This document shows, in pieces, positions 1 to 7,934 of a DNA stretch of 64,000 bases. The position numbers and the translations under genes are program-made. The notes under the pieces are model-generated. The model was not told the origin of the DNA. It was given only the letters and a program-made list of their open reading frames with translations, and did no database searches. Source of the DNA: an uncultured Coriobacteriales bacterium (GTDB lineage Bacteria; Actinomycetota; Coriobacteriia; Coriobacteriales; UMGS124). Position 1 is the stretch's first letter. Each line of letters opens with the position of its first letter. Location of the stretch: contig CABQHM010000001.1 in the NCBI GenBank assembly GCA_902464015.1, forward strand, positions 1-64,000, read 5' to 3'.

Positions 1-81
1 GTCTGACCTCCTGCGTCTTCCGCAGTATCCGGTTCTCGGGGTTCGCGCGGCCGCATCGGCTGGGGTGCGGCGCGAGGGAGA

Positions 82-111
82 ACTATACACGCAGGCGCGG
101 GGCGGGGGCAA
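82..111 (-). promoter_or_regulatory. Putative sigma-A promoter reading out of the left edge
   Basis: On the minus strand a TTGCCC box (106-111) is separated by 18 bp from TATAGT (82-87), four and five matches to the sigma-A hexamers. Downstream, toward position 1, the transcript would run through a GAGAAC...GGATA stretch and a small CTGCG/CGCAG hairpin. I recall such elements from rRNA leaders of Gram-positive bacteria. No coding sequence is visible between here and the edge, so a stable-RNA operon just outside is possible. This is inference from motifs only. Confidence 0.35.
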
Positions 112-573
112 GGGCGGGGGCATCGGTACATGAGACGCACACAAATTGGGGAATACTGTTTCTTTAAGACCGCCTTTTCCGAGGAAGGCCGGGCCTGGGC
201 CGCAATCCCCACGGCCCGCGCCGACGGGCCGGGCTTCGGCGCCCTTGGACGCACGGAGGCCAGGCAGCGGCCGCCCGCGGAACGGCCGCCCGAGGCGGGC
301 GCCGTTGCAACATCCCTCGCCCATCAACGACGCGCGCTTTCTTACGCTGCTCCTCTCCCTAAAAGTGCGTACAACAGGCGTAGCTTATTCCCCAACGCGG
401 CCCACCCCCTTTGTTGCATCCTGCTTCAGGGCACTCGCATTCTTAGCTGAACCGGCTAAAAAAGAAGAAGGAGCACAGGCATCAAGCCTGCACCCCTTCA
501 GTTGGAACATATCTATGAGATTGGGACTCTTAACAGAGTTCAGTGCCCTCTTGAGCGACTGGCAGTCGCCACA
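112..573. other. Noncoding stretch at the left edge
   Basis: About 460 bp without a credible gene. The short open frames here have no ribosome binding site and no recognisable protein. The sequence is very GC-rich around 180-310, with many G/C palindromic fragments, and more AT-rich around 320-570. Apart from the terminator-like hairpin at 458-490 and a small hairpin (555-560 pairing with 564-569), I see nothing in it. I looked for tRNA, RNase P and 4.5S RNA signatures and did not find them. Confidence 0.5.
458..490 (-). terminator. Possible intrinsic terminator downstream of the membrane-protein gene
   Basis: On the minus strand the 5-bp stem 486-490/476-480, with a 5-nt loop, is followed a few bases later by a pyrimidine run ending in six T (458-463). 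It lies about 85 nt past the stop codon of the 574-2628 gene. The stem is short, so efficiency is uncertain. Confidence 0.35.
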
Positions 574-2628
574 TTAGGCCCTGTTGCGATGCCTTGACTC
601 TCGAACCGAGACCGGCGCAACCGCCGCGCCATTGATGACTTGCATGCGCCCAAGAGCCGCATTGCGCTGCGCAGGCGAATCATGGCGATGCTCGAACTCA
701 TCCTGCACCATATGGTCTATATACGCAGACGAAACAGGGGCATCCGATGCGGACATATCGACAACGGCAGGCTGCCCTGCGATAGCGCCCTGGGAATACG
801 CAGGGGTCGCCTGCGCGCGCGAACAAGACGAAGGCTGCTCGATCGCACCATAAACCGCAGACGCATAAGAAGCCGCCCTGCTTGCACGCTCCCCCTGTCC
901 CACTTCGGTGCTCGTGGCAACAGGCGCGCTGATCATCGTCGAGTAGCTGTTGAAAGCGGCATATGCACTGCTTGCGGCAGCAACGGCCGCAGCGAGGCTT
1001 CGATCAGAAACAACCGCACTGCTGGCGGGAGGACGAGGCGGGGTAAACGAGCTCGCCGGCGCGACACTCTGACTCTGCATGTCCACGCCGACACGCTGGG
1101 TCACAGAAACCGCGGATGCCGCAGCAGGTCCTGGGCGGCGCGACGAATTCTGCAGAGCCTTTTCCCGCGAAGTCAGAACTCCATCAGCAACCTCAGAGCG
1201 CCCCTCGTACGAATGGCGGACGCTGGTGCCGGCCAGTCCGGCACGATTCGCAAGGAATTCCTCATCGCGACCAACAAGAAGAGCTGCCGCCGGCGAGGCA
1301 GAGGCACGAATGAGCTCCTGACGGCGCATAGCAGCCTGTGCATCTACGCCGGGCCCAATAACAGGTGCGACATAATCCTGACGCTTAACTTGAGGTGCAG
1401 GCTGAGCCTTTGTGGCAATTAGAGAGACGAAGTCGTCCGTCGAGAGACCCTCTTCACATGCAGGCTGTTGCTGTTCAGGCGCGCGCAATTCACTCAGCGC
1501 GACACCTTGCCAATCATCACGCTCGACGAGCGGATCAGCCGCCAGGTCGTTGTGACGAACGGGCAACACGCCATCGATGACATCCATCCCAGAAAAGTCA
1601 AGATGGCTGCTCGGCACCGTTACACGATGTACATTGCCGGAGCCCGTGGCAAGAACCCGTGCCGTCGTGGCAAAATCCGAGGCGCTTTCATCATTGGAAG
1701 AAGCGCAGCTAAACGGCATCGTAAGGTCGGTTTGGGCATACGCCTCGCGAGCCGCATGGCCTTTTCCTTCAAAGTGGGGAACACCGCCGCCTGGACCCTT
1801 ATCGGGGTCATCGTCGGGGTGAGCCGAGCCAGACCTTGCCGGCTCCGAAGCGCCAAAAGACGCGGCGTATCCCGCGGCAAAACCCTCAAGCTCATCATAA
1901 TCGTCACTATCACACGGCGACACGGTGCCATGAGACGTTGGTGCATCCACCTTTTTGACAGGTTGGTCGAACATGGCGCTCTCATCATCAAGAACAAATT
2001 CACGCGCCTGGTCGTATGAAACCGGGTTGCCCGACACACTGTCGACCAAAGCGATAAAAGACGCCGTATCCTCGATAGATGTGGCGCTTTCATTCTGCGT
2101 TGCGTCAAAAATCATGGGGGATGACTCCGCTACCATCGCATCGCTACGAGCCTCATGGTTTGATGAAGCATTGTGCGAATTCTTTTTTCGGAAAAGAGAA
2201 AAGGCAGCCGCAAATACGCCCATTCCCAAGAAGGCGGCGCCAGCCCCGAGAGCATAAGGAACAACGGGGAGGATACTTTGCGATGCATCGGTCACGACCG
2301 ACGCGATACCCTGTTGTGCGAGAGAGTCCTCGATCTGACCGACAATCTGCGCCGTGGATTGGCCGGCCGCCTGCGAGAGCTCCTCGAGCTGGGCGGAACT
2401 TACGGCCGCGCTCGTCATGGTTTGCTCGGCAGTTTGGACGGGCTGAACGACAGGTTCGGCGAATGCTTGAGGACAAAGAATTCCAATGCCCAAAACGCAG
2501 ACAAGGCCAGCCGCGCAGAGAACGCGGCGACCCGCACCAAACAACGGTTGAGAACGTTTCAAGATGCGACTCCGTTGCTCATGGCTTGTTGCGGCACAGT
2601 GGATACGACAAAAAACATCCTTAAGCAT
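574..2628 (-). CDS. Membrane protein of unknown function with a long low-complexity tail
   Basis: I do not recognise this 684-residue protein. It starts with a basic stretch and a hydrophobic segment (about 36-57) ending in AFA|EP, which looks like a signal peptide. A short Gln/Ser/Ala-rich region follows, then a second hydrophobic segment (about 120-146) stopped by RKK. If the first segment is cleaved, the remaining 540 residues are cytoplasmic. They are Ser/Ala/Asp/Glu-rich with no domain I can name and look disordered. It sits directly downstream of rho in the same direction, but rho's strong terminator lies between them, so it probably has its own promoter. The shown ATG has only a weak ribosome binding site and the true start could be internal. 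GC and codon use look like its neighbours. Confidence 0.75.
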   Translation of the reverse strand: MLKDVFCRIHCAATSHEQRSRILKRSQPLFGAGRRVLCAAGLVCVLGIGILCPQAFAEPVVQPVQTAEQTMTSAAVSSAQLEELSQAAGQSTAQIVGQIEDSLAQQGIASVVTDASQSILPVVPYALGAGAAFLGMGVFAAAFSLFRKKNSHNASSNHEARSDAMVAESSPMIFDATQNESATSIEDTASFIALVDSVSGNPVSYDQAREFVLDDESAMFDQPVKKVDAPTSHGTVSPCDSDDYDELEGFAAGYAASFGASEPARSGSAHPDDDPDKGPGGGVPHFEGKGHAAREAYAQTDLTMPFSCASSNDESASDFATTARVLATGSGNVHRVTVPSSHLDFSGMDVIDGVLPVRHNDLAADPLVERDDWQGVALSELRAPEQQQPACEEGLSTDDFVSLIATKAQPAPQVKRQDYVAPVIGPGVDAQAAMRRQELIRASASPAAALLVGRDEEFLANRAGLAGTSVRHSYEGRSEVADGVLTSREKALQNSSRRPGPAAASAVSVTQRVGVDMQSQSVAPASSFTPPRPPASSAVVSDRSLAAAVAAASSAYAAFNSYSTMISAPVATSTEVGQGERASRAASYASAVYGAIEQPSSCSRAQATPAYSQGAIAGQPAVVDMSASDAPVSSAYIDHMVQDEFEHRHDSPAQRNAALGRMQVINGAAVAPVSVRESRHRNRA

Positions 2629-2653
2629 ACCGTTTTACCAGCTTAAACACAAC

Positions 2654-2684
2654 ATTGTATTACCAAGGCATTGAGACTTTCCAA
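2654..2684 (-). promoter_or_regulatory. Candidate promoter of the unknown membrane-protein gene
   Basis: TTGGAA (minus, 79-84 of the 2600 block) and TACAAT (2654-2659) are separated by 19 bp, slightly longer than ideal. It begins right after the rho terminator and ends about 25 bp before the start codon. Weak support. Confidence 0.3.
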
Positions 2685-2716
2685 AAACACGCACGGCCGC
2701 CCGCAGGCGGCCGTGC
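2683..2716 (-). terminator. Intrinsic terminator of rho
   Basis: A perfect 11-bp GC-rich stem (2706-2716 with 2691-2701) with a 4-nt loop is followed on the minus strand by a T5 run (2683-2687). It lies about 40 nt after the rho stop codon. Confidence 0.9.
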
Positions 2717-2752
2717 TGAAAAGCTCAAGTATGGGCAAAGCCAGATGGACGG

Positions 2753-5593
2753 CTACAAATCACCCATGTAGTCGTTGCCCTGGGCCTTCTTTGCGGCACG
2801 AAGGAGGAACTCCTCGTTGTTGGCCGTGGCACGGAGGGCCTTGATGAGGGAGTTCATCGCACGCTCGTTGTTGTTCATGTTCGCGAGCACGCGACGGACA
2901 CCCCACACAAGCGGGGCACTTGCCGGGTCGAGAAGTAGCTCTTCCTTGCGGGTACCCGACGAGACGGGGTCGACGGCGGGAAAAACCCTGCGATCGGCCA
3001 GGTCGCGATCGAGCTTGAGCTCCATGTTGCCCGTACCCTTGAACTCCTCGAAAATGACCTCATCCATCTTGGAACCAGTGTCCACGAGGGCAGAGGCGAG
3101 AATGGTAAGAGAGCCACCGTTCTCAATGTTGCGAGCAGCGCCCAAGAAGCGCTTGGGCGGGTACAGAGCCGTGGAGTCAACACCGCCCGACAGGATGCGG
3201 CCAGAGGCGGGCTGCGCAAGGTTGTACGCACGCGCAAGACGCGTGATGGAGTCGAGCAGGATTACAACGTCCTCTCCCTGCTCAACGAGCCTCTTCGCAC
3301 GCTCGATGACAAGCTCGGATACCGTGATGTGATTCTCACAGGGCATGTCAAACGTCGAGGCAACGACCTCACCGTGGATGGAGCGCTGCATGTCGGTAAC
3401 TTCCTCGGGGCGCTCGTCCACCAGAAGGCAGATGAGATGGACCTCGGGGTTGTTGGCAGAGATGGACTCGGCGATCTTTTTGAGCACCGTAGTCTTGCCA
3501 GCCTTGGGGGGCGAAACGATCAGGCCACGCTGACCCTTGCCGATGGGGGCAACCAAGTCGATGACGCGACCGAGAATGGAGTCCTTGCCATGCTCCATGC
3601 GCAACGGCTCGCTCGGGAAAACAGGCGTGAGATCGCCGAAGCGGGGGCGTGTACGCAGCTCCTCCGGATTCTTGCCATTGACCAGGGAGATTTTGCAAAC
3701 GCCGGGGCGCTTCTCACCGGGACGCGCGACCTTTGCCGTACCGCTAAGCATGTCGCCGCGGCGCAGGCCGTTGATGCGAATGAGGGCGGCAGGCATGAAC
3801 AGGTCGGAATCGCTGGCCAAGTATCCCTTCGTGCGCACGATGCCCGAGCCGTCGTTGGAAAGCTCAAGCACGCCGTTGAAGTCGAAGAAGCCCTCCTGGC
3901 GGTACATTTCATCATAAACCGCCTGGACAAGGGAGGCGCTGGCGACCCCGTCATGGGCAATCGACAACTCATCAGCCTTGGCAAGGAGGTCCTCCTCAGC
4001 CAGGGCGGCAAGCTCTTCAAGCGAAAGGGACGGACCGGTCACGTACTCGCGCTCGCGACGGCCGTTACGATCGCGACGGTCATTCTTGCCGTACTTCTTC
4101 TCGAACTTCTCACGGCCACGGTCGGGTCGATCGGAGTACTGCTGTTTGCCCTGCTGCGGGCGCTGGGGACGAGAGTCATCGGAAGGCTTGCTGTCACGGC
4201 CTGCCTCACGAGCACGCGGCTGAGCAGCACGATCGTCACCGCGTGTCTCACTTCTGCGATCGTGACGGCGGCGGCGCGAGCCATAGCCTTCGGAGACTTC
4301 CTGCGATGCAAGAGCTTCGGCCTTGGAGGAAACGTCCTCTTGAGCAGGCGCCTGCTGCGCAGTGGCAGAAGTGGAAACAGCCTGAGCTTCGCCTTCCTTG
4401 GAGGTCTGAGAGGCTTGCGCATCTTCTTTGGACTTCTCCTCGCGCGAGGAAGCCTCGACGACAGGGGCGGGCGCAGGGGCCTTCTTGCGAGGGGCTGCTC
4501 CCCTCAGGACCTTTGCCGCCGCTCGGGCAACCTCGAGCGACTCGGGCGTAGGGTTCTGAAGCGCGTCGAGAATGGTTTGGCGCGCCTCCTCCTTCTGCGG
4601 AGAAGGCCTTCCACGACGGCGATGCATAGCGAGGTCGCGCAACTCGTCGACGCCGGCCTTGTCAAAGTCGATCTCGTCGACACTGTGATGGCGCACGCGC
4701 GAAGGAGCGGGAGCCGGAGCAGCCTCAGGCACGGCGGTTTCCTGCTGGGAAACGGCCGCAGCGGCGTCGACAAGCTCGGGGACCACATCTTCCTTGGGCT
4801 TCTCGGAAACAGCCTCGTCGTCTTGGCGAGACACGGGTCCACGCGACTTGTTGCGCGTGCGAGTGCGCTTGACGGGTGCAGGCTTAGCGGAAGCGCCGTC
4901 TGCAGCAGCGACATCCTGACTCACGGGAGCAGAATCGGAAGGGGCCTGATCAGGCGCAGCGGGACGGGCCGTCGCAGCGCCTTCCTCCCGCTCGGCAGAC
5001 TCCTGCTGTTTCAGAGCCTCGACACGCGCCGCAGGCTCCTTCTTTGCAGAAGGCTCAGCCTGCTCGACGGGCTTCTCTGCCACGGGCGCATTCTTCTGAT
5101 CGGCAGGCCCAACCTTTACGGGGGCCTCTTTCTGCTCGACCGGGTCCTTCTTTACGGCGGGCTCAACCTGCTCGCCAGGCTTTTCTGCCACGGGGCCATC
5201 CTGCTGACCGGCAGGCTTGGCTTTTGCGGAAACCGCCTTCTGGCCTGCCTGCTTCTTCTTTGCAGGAGCATCCTGCTTGTTAGCCGGCCCCTTCTTTTCG
5301 GAGGCTTTTGCCTTGGAGGTTCGACGGCGCGGGCCAGAAGCAGGCTTGGCCTCTTTCCCCTCAGAAGAAGGGGCGTCTTGACCTGCTGCAGAACCAAGAG
5401 GAGCGGGGTCAGCGACAGCCTTCCCCGCCTGAACTCCTTCAAGCTCCTTCGCAGCTCGAACCTCGGTCGCAAGCTTGGCACCTTCGGACTGTTGCGCGGG
5501 CGCAGCATCAGGTGCAGGCTTGCTCTCGGGAGCCGGAACGCTCGTCACTTCAGGCGAACGCTGCTCTGCACCCGTCGAGGGGTCCTCGATCAT
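2753..5593 (-). CDS. rho: Transcription termination factor Rho with a very long N-terminal extension
   Basis: Hexameric RNA-dependent ATPase that ends transcription. The C-terminal ~430 residues are classical Rho: RNA-binding helical domain (about 522-565), cold-shock-like primary RNA site (about 566-640), Walker A PPKAGKTT at 695-702, Walker B VVILLD at 782-787, and the GGVDSTALYPPKR segment. At 946 residues it is more than twice the E. coli length (419). Residues 1-300 are Ala/Glu/Lys/Pro-rich and contain a 19-residue unit present twice (134-152 and 169-187, both with the core PVAEKP). A second SAP-like helical segment lies at about 304-348. An Arg/Asp-rich linker (435-518) follows it. Long charged insertions are known in actinobacterial Rho and can bind RNA. 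Its ATG overlaps the tal stop as ATGA, so the two are translationally coupled. Confidence 0.97.
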   Translation of the reverse strand: MIEDPSTGAEQRSPEVTSVPAPESKPAPDAAPAQQSEGAKLATEVRAAKELEGVQAGKAVADPAPLGSAAGQDAPSSEGKEAKPASGPRRRTSKAKASEKKGPANKQDAPAKKKQAGQKAVSAKAKPAGQQDGPVAEKPGEQVEPAVKKDPVEQKEAPVKVGPADQKNAPVAEKPVEQAEPSAKKEPAARVEALKQQESAEREEGAATARPAAPDQAPSDSAPVSQDVAAADGASAKPAPVKRTRTRNKSRGPVSRQDDEAVSEKPKEDVVPELVDAAAAVSQQETAVPEAAPAPAPSRVRHHSVDEIDFDKAGVDELRDLAMHRRRGRPSPQKEEARQTILDALQNPTPESLEVARAAAKVLRGAAPRKKAPAPAPVVEASSREEKSKEDAQASQTSKEGEAQAVSTSATAQQAPAQEDVSSKAEALASQEVSEGYGSRRRRHDRRSETRGDDRAAQPRAREAGRDSKPSDDSRPQRPQQGKQQYSDRPDRGREKFEKKYGKNDRRDRNGRREREYVTGPSLSLEELAALAEEDLLAKADELSIAHDGVASASLVQAVYDEMYRQEGFFDFNGVLELSNDGSGIVRTKGYLASDSDLFMPAALIRINGLRRGDMLSGTAKVARPGEKRPGVCKISLVNGKNPEELRTRPRFGDLTPVFPSEPLRMEHGKDSILGRVIDLVAPIGKGQRGLIVSPPKAGKTTVLKKIAESISANNPEVHLICLLVDERPEEVTDMQRSIHGEVVASTFDMPCENHITVSELVIERAKRLVEQGEDVVILLDSITRLARAYNLAQPASGRILSGGVDSTALYPPKRFLGAARNIENGGSLTILASALVDTGSKMDEVIFEEFKGTGNMELKLDRDLADRRVFPAVDPVSSGTRKEELLLDPASAPLVWGVRRVLANMNNNERAMNSLIKALRATANNEEFLLRAAKKAQGNDYMGDL

Positions 5594-6252
5594 GCCTGCT
5601 CAACTTTCTTCCAGTCAGCCAGGAAACGCTCAAGGCCGCGGTCGGTCAGAGGGTGCTCAATGCACTTCTTCAGCGCACCGAAAGGCACCGTGGCGATGTC
5701 GGCACCCATAAGGGCGGCCTGCGTGACATGATGGGGAGAACGCACGGAAGCGGCAATGATCTCGACCTCATGGCCGAAATCGTAGTTGTTGACGCAGGAA
5801 ACGATGTCGTTGAGCTGGTTGAGGCCATCCTCAGCGATATCGTCGAAACGGCCGACAAACGGGGAGATGTAACGAGCGCCGGCGCGGGCGGCCATGATGG
5901 CCTGGGGGGCGCTGAAAACGAGCGTCATGTTGACCGCGATGCCCTCGCTGGCCAGCTGCTTGGTGGCGGCCAGGCCCTCGGCCATGACGGGAATCTTCAC
6001 GACCACGTTGGGGGCGATGGCGGCCAGACGACGGCCGTCTGCGACAATCTGGTCGCGCGTCATAGCGGTGGTCTCAGCGGAGACGGGACCGTCGACGATC
6101 TCGCAGATGCGAGCGATGTGGTTTTCGAAATCGGCGAGCTTGCCACCAATTTTTGCGTACAGGGAGGGGTTGGTGGTGACACCAGCAACGACGCCCCAGG
6201 ACGCCGCCTCACGAATCTCGTCGAGATCCGCGGTATCGAGGAAGAACTTCAC
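5590..6252 (-). CDS. tal: Small transaldolase (TalC/MipB-type)
   Basis: Transfers dihydroxyacetone units between sugar phosphates in the nonoxidative pentose phosphate pathway; close relatives act as fructose-6-phosphate aldolase. At 220 residues it is the short, single-barrel class. The N-terminal FLDTAD strand, the VTTNPSL segment and the Schiff-base lysine K86 in VVVKIPV are all present. The start is GTG with a good AAAGGAG site upstream. It is the first gene of a tal-rho pair (4-bp overlap). Transaldolase and F6P aldolase activity cannot be told apart here. Confidence 0.93.
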   Translation of the reverse strand: MKFFLDTADLDEIREAASWGVVAGVTTNPSLYAKIGGKLADFENHIARICEIVDGPVSAETTAMTRDQIVADGRRLAAIAPNVVVKIPVMAEGLAATKQLASEGIAVNMTLVFSAPQAIMAARAGARYISPFVGRFDDIAEDGLNQLNDIVSCVNNYDFGHEVEIIAASVRSPHHVTQAALMGADIATVPFGALKKCIEHPLTDRGLERFLADWKKVEQA

Positions 6253-6368
6253 GAGTGCTCCTTTTCATTGCATTGCAATTTGTCTCCCCCAACATGACAT
6301 GGGTTCGGCCTGGCAAAGGGGCGCATAGCCAACCACAGTGCCGATATGAGGGAAAGGGATACGTGCAT

Positions 6369-6377
6369 ACTATAGCA
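6369..6377 (-). promoter_or_regulatory. Extended -10 promoter for tal-rho
   Basis: On the minus strand TGC precedes TATAGT (6369-6374), an extended -10 element. No clear -35 is present. It lies about 115 bp upstream of the tal start codon in otherwise gene-free sequence. Confidence 0.45.
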
Positions 6378-6441
6378 CCAGAAAAACCCAGTCGCACCCT
6401 AGCCGCGCAATATAATATTCGAGGAAACGGAAACGTCATGC

Positions 6442-6460
6442 GACGCCCTCAAAGGGCGTC
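6442..6460 (-). terminator. Hairpin across the stop codon of the MarR-like gene
   Basis: A perfect 7-bp inverted repeat (6454-6460 with 6442-6448) has the TGA stop of the regulator gene in its loop. The following sequence is only moderately T-rich, so this is either a weak terminator or an mRNA 3' end stabiliser. Confidence 0.4.
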
Positions 6461-7135
6461 TGTCATACGCAGCAACTCATCGGCATATGCCTGCCCACAC
6501 TGCGTGATATAGCGAAGGCCACCTTTGCAGTGAGGGCGGTCGCCGCGGGCACCGCCAAACAATATCGGCTCCATCATCGCCTGTTCCTCCATGCTTCTCA
6601 GCGTCATCGAGACCGTTGCCTGCTGCAGTCCCGTGAGATTCACGATGTCTGCGACCCGCATGCTCGGACATGCGCGCATGCCATAGCAAAATGCAATGAG
6701 GCCGCTGGCAGACATGGGGACACGCCCCATACGAGCGACGATGGAAACGACGTCGGCAAGCTCAAGTCCCAGACGGTCAAGCGAGGAGCCGGGAATAAGG
6801 TTATCGAGAAAGGCCTGGCAAAGCTCGACGGTGAGCTCATTGCCGTACGGAGTGAGCGCGCCGAGGTTCACACGGCGATCGAGGTGGGACTGCTCCAGTG
6901 ACACGAGGCCGATCTCGACAAGACGTGAGACGCGGCGAGACATGGTAGATGGCCAAATAAGTTGTTCCTTGGCAATCGCGCCCACCGACAGGGGCGCTGA
7001 AATCTTAAGGAGCGCAAGGGCCGAGAAATCGTCGAAAACGATACGCCGCTGTGGATCCAGCGCGCGACGCTCTATGTTGAACTGCCGATGAATCTCGAAA
7101 AACAGGCTTCGGTCCAACACGACCCCCAATATCAA
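6449..7135 (-). CDS. MarR-type regulator with two winged-helix domains
   Basis: Predicted DNA-binding regulator. Residues about 35-110 look like a MarR domain: AIAKEQLIWPSTMSRRVSRL as recognition helix, then a wing with HLDRRVNLGALT. A second helix-turn-helix of the same type follows at about 140-215 (VADIVNLTGLQQATVSMTLR). The protein therefore looks like a MarR duplication in one chain, possibly acting as a pseudo-dimer. The first codon is uncertain: a TTG at 7135 has no ribosome site, while GTG (7118-7120) or TTG (7115-7117) lie just after a GGGGG run. It stands alone between the tal promoter and the divergent tmk operon. The ligand and target are unknown. Confidence 0.8.
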   Translation of the reverse strand: MILGVVLDRSLFFEIHRQFNIERRALDPQRRIVFDDFSALALLKISAPLSVGAIAKEQLIWPSTMSRRVSRLVEIGLVSLEQSHLDRRVNLGALTPYGNELTVELCQAFLDNLIPGSSLDRLGLELADVVSIVARMGRVPMSASGLIAFCYGMRACPSMRVADIVNLTGLQQATVSMTLRSMEEQAMMEPILFGGARGDRPHCKGGLRYITQCGQAYADELLRMTDAL

Positions 7136-7241
7136 GGCATGTCATGCACGTATAACAGGCAGTCACGCAGCACACACAACGATTAGCTATACTACTTCAA
7201 TTCTGTACACGAGACTGTCGTCGACACAAGGAAGAGTCCAC

Positions 7242-7934
7242 ATGCCCAGCGTCGCATCCACCAACGAGCGCCCCAACAGCCCCGGCGTCCTCATAAGTTT
7301 TGAGGGGCTTGACGGAGTGGGCAAGACGACGCAGATCGGTCTCGTCGAAAACGCCCTGCACGCACAGGGTCGCGAAACGCTGCGTTTGCGCGAACCCGGG
7401 GCGACGCGCCTGGGCGAGGCAGTGCGCGAGCTTCTCCTCGACAAGCAGGACCTCGACATCTCCCCCATGGCTGAGCTGCTGCTTTTTGAGGCAGCGCGCG
7501 CCCAACTCGTCGAAAGCGTCATCCAACCCGCACTTGAGCAGGGATGCGTGGTCTTGTGTGACAGGTTTTACGATTCGACCGTCGCCTACCAGGGGCATGG
7601 CCGTCGCCTGGGCACCGATCTCGTCCACAAGGCAAACGTGCTTGCCTGCGGGGAGCTCGAACCCGACCGCACACTCGTGCTCGACATGGACCTCGCACGT
7701 GCCCACACCCGTGCCTGCGCACAAGGGGCCGACCGCATGGAGCGCGAGCCCGACGACTTCCATAAGCGTGTGCGCCAAGGGTTCCTACAGCTCGCAAGCG
7801 ACGAAGCGCAGCGCGTGCGCATCGTGGATGCCTCTGGAAGCGTGCAACAGGTATGGGGGCGCATTCGCGATGCCTTAAGCGGCCTGCTCAACCTACCCGT
7901 TGAGCTCCCTTCAGACGCCGAGGAACCTCGATGA
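7242..7934 (+). CDS. tmk: Thymidylate kinase
   Basis: Phosphorylates dTMP to dTDP in dTTP synthesis. The P-loop GLDGVGKTT lies near the N-terminus (about 25-33), the DRF motif (CDRFYDST) near residue 107, and an Arg-containing lid (DRMEREPDD) near 165. The length of 230 is slightly longer than usual because of about 15 extra N-terminal residues. An AAGGAAG site precedes the ATG. It is the first gene of a plus-strand run, and its last codons overlap holB by 4 bp (ATGA). The tmk-holB-ricT order is widely conserved in Gram-positive bacteria. Confidence 0.96.
   Translation: MPSVASTNERPNSPGVLISFEGLDGVGKTTQIGLVENALHAQGRETLRLREPGATRLGEAVRELLLDKQDLDISPMAELLLFEAARAQLVESVIQPALEQGCVVLCDRFYDSTVAYQGHGRRLGTDLVHKANVLACGELEPDRTLVLDMDLARAHTRACAQGADRMEREPDDFHKRVRQGFLQLASDEAQRVRIVDASGSVQQVWGRIRDALSGLLNLPVELPSDAEEPR

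Noticed and set aside
112..573. RNase P RNA, 4.5S RNA or tRNA in the left noncoding stretch
   Set aside because: No conserved core motif of any of these on either strand.
3329..5731. 800-codon open frame on the plus strand, opposite rho
   Set aside because: A shadow of rho in GC-rich DNA; no ribosome binding site, no recognisable protein, while the minus frame is a clear Rho.
6411..6421. TATAAT-containing AT palindrome read as a plus-strand promoter
   Set aside because: No -35 element and no plus-strand gene within reach; it is just downstream of the MarR-like gene end.
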